Source: Thermoflavifilum sp. (GTDB lineage: Bacteria > Bacteroidota > Bacteroidia > Chitinophagales > Chitinophagaceae). Taken from it: 64,000 bases of DNA. The stretch spans positions 124,001-188,000 of the forward strand of contig JAIMAQ010000003.1 in NCBI GenBank assembly GCA_023511875.1, written 5' to 3'. Within the stretch, counting starts at the first letter, position 1; each line of letters starts with the position of its first letter. The translations under genes were made by a program, and so were the position numbers. Below, piece by piece: positions 57,414 through 64,000 of this stretch. The notes under the pieces are model-generated. The model was given only the letters and a program-made list of their open reading frames with translations, was not told the DNA's origin and searched no databases.

Positions 57414-57947
57414 TCAATCTCCTGGTGGCTTGGGAGGGAGTCCATATCTCGTTTGTTGATAAGAAACCTTTCCATGATCTATACGCACGATAAAAGCTAC
57501 ATCAAAAGCCGTATCGGGAAATGTTGCCAATGTGCTATCGACATGCAACGTGTGCAAAATGCCCGGGATCTCTTGAGGAAGTGCTATCACCAATAGCCGA
57601 CGACCAAAATCATCATGTTGCTCTATGCTCTTCCAGAGCGATTTTCCACTATCATCCCAACGAAAATAAGCAGTATCTACCCTACTTACTGCTCGCAATG
57701 AATCGGCCATATGTTCACAACGTGCAAATGGATTGAAATAAATGCGTTGCACACTTGAATCTCGTAACCAACGCATCAAATCGCCTGCACGTAAACGGCC
57801 ATACCAAGTAAGCGAACCATTAAAGCCAGGATAAGCTTCGCCATGAGGAACGATGTATACGACTGTTCGACTGTTTTCTGACGTACGCTTGCAAGATGCT
57901 ATTACGAACATCATCAAACAGATCATGATCTTTACTTGCTTCGTCAT
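57414..57947 (-). CDS. putative lipoprotein with degenerate histidine-phosphatase-like fold
   Basis: VVYIVPHGEAYPG...LTWYGRLRAGDLMRWLRDSSVQRIYFNPFARCEHMADSLR resembles the phosphoglycerate mutase family pattern with altered motif residues; possible lipobox IASC. Confidence 0.55.
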   Translation of the reverse strand: MTKQVKIMICLMMFVIASCKRTSENSRTVVYIVPHGEAYPGFNGSLTWYGRLRAGDLMRWLRDSSVQRIYFNPFARCEHMADSLRAVSRVDTAYFRWDDSGKSLWKSIEQHDDFGRRLLVIALPQEIPGILHTLHVDSTLATFPDTAFDVAFIVRIDHGKVSYQQTRYGLPPKPPGD

Positions 57948-58112
57948 GCCACAATATTACCATTTCCACTTACAACATCCAATTCACCATACATGTACAT
58001 TTCTCATCTAAACGGAATGATTTCGGGATGAAATATTAAAATTTATTTTTCTACATCTTTTTCAAATATTGCTTACCTCATAGATTGACAAAGTAACGAC
58101 AATCTCCTACAT

Positions 58113-60515
58113 TTGATTTCAAATCGGCCTGCTATGAAAACATATGCGTTTTTGCTACTGCTGATCAGCTTTAGCACCTGCCTATATGCCCAAACACTCG
58201 ACAGCCTTACCATCGAACAAATCATGAGCGATCCCAAATGGATAGGCACCTCGCCCTCCGATCCGTTTTGGAGCGCTGATGGCAAAAAATTGTATTTCAA
58301 TTGGAATCCAGAAAAAGCTATTAGCGATTCGCTATATGCCATTACCCTCACTCAACATCAACCAGTGAAGGTGAGTCCAGCCGAACGTTTGCAGGCTTTG
58401 GCCCAACGCTCAGGAAGCTACGATCATACGTATCGCAACTTGGTGTATAGCCAACTCGGGCAAATCTATTGGTTGCATATTCCTACGGGACGTATTCGGC
58501 AAATTACCCATACTGCAGAAGCCGCCTCACATCCGGTGTTTTCATTTGGAGGTAAACAAATTGTATTTCAACAAGGCGATAATTTATTTGCTTGGGACAC
58601 AGCCTCAGGAACACTCACTCAGCTCACGCTGTTTATACATGCTGAAAAACCCAAGCAAACGGAATCTTCCAGCCCACAAGAAAAATTTCTTGAACGAGAT
58701 GCCCTCGAAAACTCGGTTGTACTGCAACAACGCAAGCAACAGGCTGAAGCCGAGCAAACCGCGCAACAACAGCTCAATACATTTCAGCATTTGCCCGACA
58801 GTATTTTCATTGGCCAGCAGCGCATAGTGAGCTGGACCATTAGTCCAGATGGTCGTTACATCACGTATCAATTGATGAAAGAACCCGCCCATGAACGTCG
58901 AACCATTATTCCCGAATATGTGACTCTATCGGGTTATACAGAAACCATTCCTGGCCGCACCAAGGTGGGAGCTCCACAACCCGAAACGCAGCTCTGGATT
59001 TATGATCGGCAACGCGATACTACCTACCCTGTCGATACCCACGATATTCCCGGCATCCACGATAAGCCTGATTATTTGAAAGATTATCCTTCGGAAGACA
59101 GCGCCTGGACTGTGCATCCTCCATTTCGTAAAGTCGTAATAAATGGCCCACTCTGGAATGAAAACGGCTCACATGCCCTAGTAGTGGTGCGCTCATTAGA
59201 CAACAAAGACCGTTGGATAATGGATTTACATCCCGACAATGGTAAACTCACCCTCATTGATCGGCAAAGAGACGAAGCCTGGATCGATGGACCAGGCATT
59301 GGCTGGAAATATAGCATGGGTAATGTGGGTTGGGTGAACAACCATATTTGCTGGTTTCAATCAGAAGCTACGGGCTATTCACACTTGTATGTATACGACT
59401 TCCACACCCAACAAAAACACGCGCTCACCCAGGGCCATTATGAAGTACAATCAGCCGTGTTGTCGAGAGATAAAAAATCATTTTACATCACCACCAATGC
59501 CATTGAGCCTGTGCAAAAGCAATTTTATCGACTCGACATCGCTACTGGCCAGCAAACCCAACTCACTCATCAACCCGGTGGCAACCTTGTGGTAGTATCG
59601 CCCGATGAAAAGATGCTTGCTATCTTGCATTCTTTTAGCAATCATCCATGGGAGTTATATCTGCAAAAAAATAACCCACAGGCCACACCGGAACAAATTA
59701 CCCATTTAGCAGAGAGTGAACTTTTCCGCTCTTATCCCTGGCGTGCCCCAGAGATTATTACCTTTATCGATAGAGATGGCTATCGGGTGTATGCCCGCTT
59801 GTTCCGCCCGAAACAACCGGCAGCTACGCACCCAGGCGTATTGTTTGTGCACGGTGCAGGCTATCTGCAAGATGCGCATAAATGGTGGAGCGATTATTAT
59901 TTTCGGGAATATATGTTTGAAAACTTGCTTGCCGACCACGGCTATACCGTGATGGACGTGGATTACCGCGGTAGCGCTGGCTATGGCCGTTACTGGCGCA
60001 CGGCTATCTATCGGCATATGGGAGGTAAAGATCTGGACGATGAAATAGATGCAGCCCGATTTATGATCGATAGCCTGGGGGTAGATCCTCAGCATATTGG
60101 CATTTGGGGTGGATCGTATGGAGGATTTATGACACTCATGGCCTTGTTTACTCACCCCGGCGTATTCAAATGTGGGGCGGCCTTGCGCTCTGTAACCGAC
60201 TGGGCTCATTATAATGATCCTTACACTTCCAATATCCTGAATCTGCCGGCTGAAGATAGCCTGGCCTATCTACGAAGTTCACCCATTTATTTTGCCAACG
60301 GCTTGCAAGATCATTTGCTTATGTGTCATGGCATGCAAGATACCAATGTACATTTTCAAGATATCGTGCGCCTTACCGAAAAGCTTATTGAGCTGGGGAA
60401 AAACAACTGGGAGCTGGCCGTTTATCCGTTAGAAAATCATGAATTTAAAGATGCCAGTAGCTGGACGGATGAATATAAACGCATCTTTAAGTTGTTTGAA
60501 ACACAACTGAAATAA
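58113..60515 (+). CDS. S9 family peptidase (DPP-IV/prolyl oligopeptidase-like)
   Basis: Start likely at the internal ATG (MKTYAFLLL); GIWGGSYGGFMTLMALFTHP nucleophile elbow, beta-propeller repeats, C-terminal ENHEF. Confidence 0.95.
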   Translation: MISNRPAMKTYAFLLLLISFSTCLYAQTLDSLTIEQIMSDPKWIGTSPSDPFWSADGKKLYFNWNPEKAISDSLYAITLTQHQPVKVSPAERLQALAQRSGSYDHTYRNLVYSQLGQIYWLHIPTGRIRQITHTAEAASHPVFSFGGKQIVFQQGDNLFAWDTASGTLTQLTLFIHAEKPKQTESSSPQEKFLERDALENSVVLQQRKQQAEAEQTAQQQLNTFQHLPDSIFIGQQRIVSWTISPDGRYITYQLMKEPAHERRTIIPEYVTLSGYTETIPGRTKVGAPQPETQLWIYDRQRDTTYPVDTHDIPGIHDKPDYLKDYPSEDSAWTVHPPFRKVVINGPLWNENGSHALVVVRSLDNKDRWIMDLHPDNGKLTLIDRQRDEAWIDGPGIGWKYSMGNVGWVNNHICWFQSEATGYSHLYVYDFHTQQKHALTQGHYEVQSAVLSRDKKSFYITTNAIEPVQKQFYRLDIATGQQTQLTHQPGGNLVVVSPDEKMLAILHSFSNHPWELYLQKNNPQATPEQITHLAESELFRSYPWRAPEIITFIDRDGYRVYARLFRPKQPAATHPGVLFVHGAGYLQDAHKWWSDYYFREYMFENLLADHGYTVMDVDYRGSAGYGRYWRTAIYRHMGGKDLDDEIDAARFMIDSLGVDPQHIGIWGGSYGGFMTLMALFTHPGVFKCGAALRSVTDWAHYNDPYTSNILNLPAEDSLAYLRSSPIYFANGLQDHLLMCHGMQDTNVHFQDIVRLTEKLIELGKNNWELAVYPLENHEFKDASSWTDEYKRIFKLFETQLK

Positions 60516-60714
60516 GCTATTGATGGCTTGATTGCAGATGCTGCATAAACATTATAGATTTAAATTTAAACATGCCATTAGACTGTATGCTATTGCATAG
60601 ATATAATGGCTTTGTAGATGGTTTTCGCATTTTGAGTAAATAAAAAATGCTTACGCAGATCTCTTGTTGTAACTATTGGATTAGTTTTTTCGTAAAAAAC
60701 ATGATCTCGTTGTG

Positions 60715-61257
60715 TCACCAACCCATACGCTCACGCAGCTTTACGATATGCATGAGGTGATGGCGACCATGCCAGGCATACATACAGGCCACCCATTTTA
60801 AAGAAAAACTTTGCTGATGCTCGGGATGGAAATAGGTTCTTTCCCATTGTTCAGGCAACATAGCTTCCATCAAAGCTACCCATCTGCTATGTAAGGCATG
60901 TAATAAGGCAAGAGAAGCTTCTATGGGCACAAGAGTGCTATCGGGTAGAGCTGCCCAACGGTCTTCAGCAAAAGGTTTAACAACAGGATTGTCTTCAGTT
61001 AATGCCAATTTAAAACGCGCATAAACCTGCATATGTGAATCCGACAAATGATGGATCACCTGTTGCACCGTCCACCCTCCGGGTCGGTAGGGCGTTTGTA
61101 ACTGAGCAGTTTGTAAATGGATAACCGATTTTTCCAGCTCTTGTGGCAATGTGGCAATGGCATTTATCGACCGATGGATATCTTCATCGGTAATGGGGTT
61201 GGGTGCTTGAAAGCGCCCGATAGGATAACGCATTGCCTCGAGTTCAGCATGATGCAT
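60715..61257 (-). CDS. DinB/YfiT-like putative metal-dependent (bacillithiol) transferase
   Basis: RPGGWTVQQVIHHLSDSHMQVYARFKLALTEDNPVVKPFAEDRWAAL...MYAWHGRHHLMHI. Confidence 0.85.
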   Translation of the reverse strand: MHHAELEAMRYPIGRFQAPNPITDEDIHRSINAIATLPQELEKSVIHLQTAQLQTPYRPGGWTVQQVIHHLSDSHMQVYARFKLALTEDNPVVKPFAEDRWAALPDSTLVPIEASLALLHALHSRWVALMEAMLPEQWERTYFHPEHQQSFSLKWVACMYAWHGRHHLMHIVKLRERMGW

Positions 61258-61268
61258 GGTATGGATAT

Positions 61269-62033
61269 TTAATCTTCTCGTAGTTCTTTTCCCGTGAGGT
61301 GTAAAAACACATCTTCTAGATTAGCACGTTTCATTTCTTTATGTCGTTCAAAACCACCGGCCACCAGGTCATCGATAAGATGCTCAGGAGTATCTAACGC
61401 AATAATCCTTCCTAAATCAATGATGGCTACACGATCGCAGAGATATTCGGCTTCGTCCATATAATGAGTGGTGATGACCACAGTAGTTCCTTGGTTGCGG
61501 ATTTGCTTGATCAAATCCCATAAGTTTCTTCTGGCTTGTGGATCCATGCCCGTGCTAGGTTCATCGAGAAAAACTACTTTAGGCTTATTAATTAAGGTAG
61601 TAGCCACAGAAAAACGCTGTTGTTGCCCACCCGAGAGTTCTTTAAATTTTTTTCTAGCCTTGTCTTCCAGTCGAATGCTGCGCAATAGCTCCATAGCATC
61701 TACATGCTGGTTGTATAATCCAGCAAATAATTCGATGAGTTGTTTTAAATTTAAGTTGGGATAATATCCTGCATTTTGCAATTGAACGCCGATGATTTGT
61801 TTAATCTTTTGTGGCTCCTTGTCCAAATCATATCCATTCACCCATACCTTACCCGAAGTTTTAGGCCGCAGAGTTTCAATGATCTCTAAAGTTGTTGATT
61901 TGCCTGCCCCATTGGGCCCTAGCAAACCAAATATTTCTCCTTCTTCCACTTCAAAGCTAATACCTTTTACAGCTTCTAGATCGCCATATTTTTTTACCAA
62001 ATCCTGAACAATGATCATCTTCTTTTTTTCCAT
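61269..62033 (-). CDS. ABC transporter ATP-binding protein
   Basis: GLLGPNGAGKSTTLEII Walker A, LSGGQQQRFSVATTLINKPKVVFLDEPSTGMDP. Confidence 0.95.
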   Translation of the reverse strand: MEKKKMIIVQDLVKKYGDLEAVKGISFEVEEGEIFGLLGPNGAGKSTTLEIIETLRPKTSGKVWVNGYDLDKEPQKIKQIIGVQLQNAGYYPNLNLKQLIELFAGLYNQHVDAMELLRSIRLEDKARKKFKELSGGQQQRFSVATTLINKPKVVFLDEPSTGMDPQARRNLWDLIKQIRNQGTTVVITTHYMDEAEYLCDRVAIIDLGRIIALDTPEHLIDDLVAGGFERHKEMKRANLEDVFLHLTGKELRED

Positions 62034-62091
62034 GAAGCAAACTTAATGAAATCTGTTAATCGATGTTATATGTATATCCACAAAAGATTCG

Positions 62092-63006
62092 TTAATCCTG
62101 ATTTTTCACTAAAGAAAGAGAATAAGTACGATACAATTGTAAAACAAAATCTTTTGTATACTTACCAGTGGGGTCGAGATCAGGGTCTAAAATCGTGATA
62201 TCCATGCCAACGTATTTAGGGTGAGAGAAAAGTTTACTTAACATCTCGTGTAACTCTTCATAAGACAATCCATTGGGCTGTGGAGAATCTACTGCAGGCA
62301 TTATCGTATTATCGAGCACATCTACATCGAAGTGAAGCCAGAACCCATCTAAATGTTTTTGGTCTACCAAAGTCAAAAAATCATCGGTACAACATGCGAT
62401 GGATAGTGCTCGGAGAGTATGTAAATCTACATAACGTATGCGAGAAGATTGAATAGCTTCAACATACCATGAAATATCTGTTCTATTGCCTACACACCAA
62501 ACATGCTGTTCATACACATATGGTTTCATGCTATCGATATCGGTAAGCTTCTGATGTCCATATCCACAAACGATTGCCAGATCCATTCCTGCAGCTCCTG
62601 CCGTTTTCGATAAGGCTGGCCAAATAAAATCTGTGTGGCCATCCAGAAAGAAAAGCCCATATGTTCCTATTGACTTTAGTGCAAGCATACAGCCAATGAG
62701 AATACTACAATCGCCCCCAATCACCATAGGAATGCTATTGCTTTCTATGACTTTCTGGATCGTTGTAGATAATTTTCGAGAATACGCTACAATAGCATTG
62801 GCATTACGTACACCCGATTCAGGATCTATATCTATGGTGTAGGGCAAGGGATCGATACGTATCACCTGCTTAGGAGATAATAGGGTGTACAAGCCATGAG
62901 CTTTTAGCCAATTCGGAAGATGCTTTACGCCTGGTTCTTTCCCTGGTACTGGTTGTTTCAGGCCAAGATTACTAGGGGCTTCAATGATGCACAGTGGTTT
63001 ATTCAT
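62092..63006 (-). CDS. arginase/ureohydrolase superfamily protein with GGDCS motif
   Basis: MVIGGDCSILIG, GLFFLDGHTDFIWP, WLHFDVDVLDNTIMPAVDSPQPNGLSYEEL. Confidence 0.82.
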   Translation of the reverse strand: MNKPLCIIEAPSNLGLKQPVPGKEPGVKHLPNWLKAHGLYTLLSPKQVIRIDPLPYTIDIDPESGVRNANAIVAYSRKLSTTIQKVIESNSIPMVIGGDCSILIGCMLALKSIGTYGLFFLDGHTDFIWPALSKTAGAAGMDLAIVCGYGHQKLTDIDSMKPYVYEQHVWCVGNRTDISWYVEAIQSSRIRYVDLHTLRALSIACCTDDFLTLVDQKHLDGFWLHFDVDVLDNTIMPAVDSPQPNGLSYEELHEMLSKLFSHPKYVGMDITILDPDLDPTGKYTKDFVLQLYRTYSLSLVKNQD

Positions 63007-63733
63007 CGAGATAGGGTTTCCACCAATATTGTAATCCTCCAGTTTCGTGTATACAAATTTGTTGTACGGGCGCTACCGATTTATCCATGGCAATCCATAT
63101 CTTCCACATGACCTCTGCTTTTACCTCCACCAAATAACACATCAAGCTTCCCCATTTTCCTCCCCATATTTTTTCTGTTCCTCTCACCCACAATGTATAC
63201 CACCTGAAATCTCCTGGCAGATAAGAATAAGATTCATGTGCCAAAAATCGTGCAGTATAACCCACTCGTAATGGAAAACCAGAAATTAAGATACCCCATA
63301 AATGCCAATCAAAAACGGGATAAGGGATATCGAAAGAAAAGGGCATAGATACTGGTTGCACCTCCTCGAGCCCTGCTATTCGAAAAATTTTTTTGCCGCG
63401 AATACTACGGTCGGTGTAAATAATGTCAGTATGCGGTTCTTCATCAATGTTGTATATGCGCAAACTTAGGTGCTGTAAGTTATTTCGATATACTTCTTCT
63501 TCCTGAATAGAGGTATGACTTGCATAATGCACCGTTTGAACGCGTTTTAAGATTTCTCTGTCTTTAGCATCTTTATAGAAAGAAACCACGTCGTTCCAAA
63601 TACCACGACGTTCCTCCTTTCCATCTGGAAACACACTGGTCATGATCCAACTATTGGTATAGGCAGGAACAAATTTCCCCGTAACTATACCATCATTTGG
63701 GGATACGATAGGAATAGTATTTATATTGCTCAT
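62999..63733 (-). CDS. hypothetical protein
   Basis: 244-aa ORF overlapping the arginase-family gene by 8 bp and abutting the next ORF; no family recognised confidently. Confidence 0.6.
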   Translation of the reverse strand: MSNINTIPIVSPNDGIVTGKFVPAYTNSWIMTSVFPDGKEERRGIWNDVVSFYKDAKDREILKRVQTVHYASHTSIQEEEVYRNNLQHLSLRIYNIDEEPHTDIIYTDRSIRGKKIFRIAGLEEVQPVSMPFSFDIPYPVFDWHLWGILISGFPLRVGYTARFLAHESYSYLPGDFRWYTLWVRGTEKIWGGKWGSLMCYLVEVKAEVMWKIWIAMDKSVAPVQQICIHETGGLQYWWKPYLDE

Positions 63734-63999
63734 AAAAAAGATAAATTTGACAAACGCAGCCTATTGTATTGTTGAATAAAAATAGGAATTATGTTATACA
63801 ATATATTCACTAAAAGAATCCACCATGCTATCAGAAAATCGTGTTTAAAAAATGCATAACAACAAGTCAAAAAGAAAAACAAGAAACACGACCAGTGATA
63901 CACCTCAAATGTAAGCATATTTCTTTTGTAAGATTGTATACGATCTTTTTTATTCATCAACTCTGCATCATGCATTACTTGGCTGCGTAATCGATTCAC
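63730..63999 (-). CDS. hypothetical membrane protein, truncated by window end
   Basis: Two hydrophobic helices ending in NIIPIFIQQYNRLRLSNL; weak resemblance to CrtO-type acyltransferases. Confidence 0.45.
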   Translation of the reverse strand: MNRLRSQVMHDAELMNKKDRIQSYKRNMLTFEVYHWSCFLFFFLTCCYAFFKHDFLIAWWILLVNILYNIIPIFIQQYNRLRLSNLSFL

Positions 64000-64000
64000 C

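Noticed and set aside
59706-60209. 167-aa antisense ORF inside the S9 peptidase
   Set aside because: Lies opposite the conserved catalytic domain of a clear S9 peptidase; shadow ORF.
60684-60700. Inverted repeat GTTTTTT-CGT-AAAAAAC
   Set aside because: AT-only stem of 7 bp in an AT-rich gap; not convincing as terminator or operator.
1-64000. tRNA, rRNA, CRISPR, prophage or IS elements
   Set aside because: Non-coding gaps were read for cloverleaf-like or repeat-spacer patterns, and ORFs for transposase or phage signatures; none was convincing. A tRNAscan/Infernal run would be decisive.

Overview
The window is a 64 kb chromosomal segment that looks like Bacteroidota, probably the Chitinophagaceae lineage. 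The basis is a SusC/SusD pair, TAnnTTTG-type -7 promoter elements, an ArgF'-type arginine pathway and bacillithiol-type proteins. Coding density is high. I saw no rRNA, tRNA, CRISPR array, prophage or insertion element. Blocks from left to right: (1) a maltodextrin phosphorolysis and glycogen-branching operon with a DeoR regulator; (2) a SusC/SusD locus with lipoproteins and a GH20 hexosaminidase; (3) cytochrome c maturation genes (CcmE/CcmF) and housekeeping enzymes; (4) a 25.1-38.3 kb segment enriched for microoxic/anaerobic functions: NirK, a CoA-transferase, a PPOX-fold protein, B12-dependent RNR, USP-like protein, ADH, porin, YceI and a Kef-type antiporter; (5) ClpS, AKR, L,D-transpeptidase, a subtilase and a glycosyltransferase cassette; (6) an arginine operon, argE-argB-argF'-argD-argC-argG-GNAT, on the minus strand; (7) YpdA, SET-domain protein, MgtE, S9 peptidase, YfiT-like DinB protein, ABC ATPase and an arginase-family protein. 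The strongest unexplained signal is a repeated 16-mer, GGTGATTTTCATCATC, and its variants (core TGAT-N4-ATCA, resembling Crp/Fnr sites). It recurs in the intergenic regions of block 4. At two promoters a site lies exactly 33 bp from a -7-like element, and at two promoters the sites are paired exactly 23 bp apart. A second signal is a ~250 nt apparently structured leader, preceded by a 16-bp perfect palindrome, ahead of the arginine operon. All functional calls come from reading the sequence; no database search was run.
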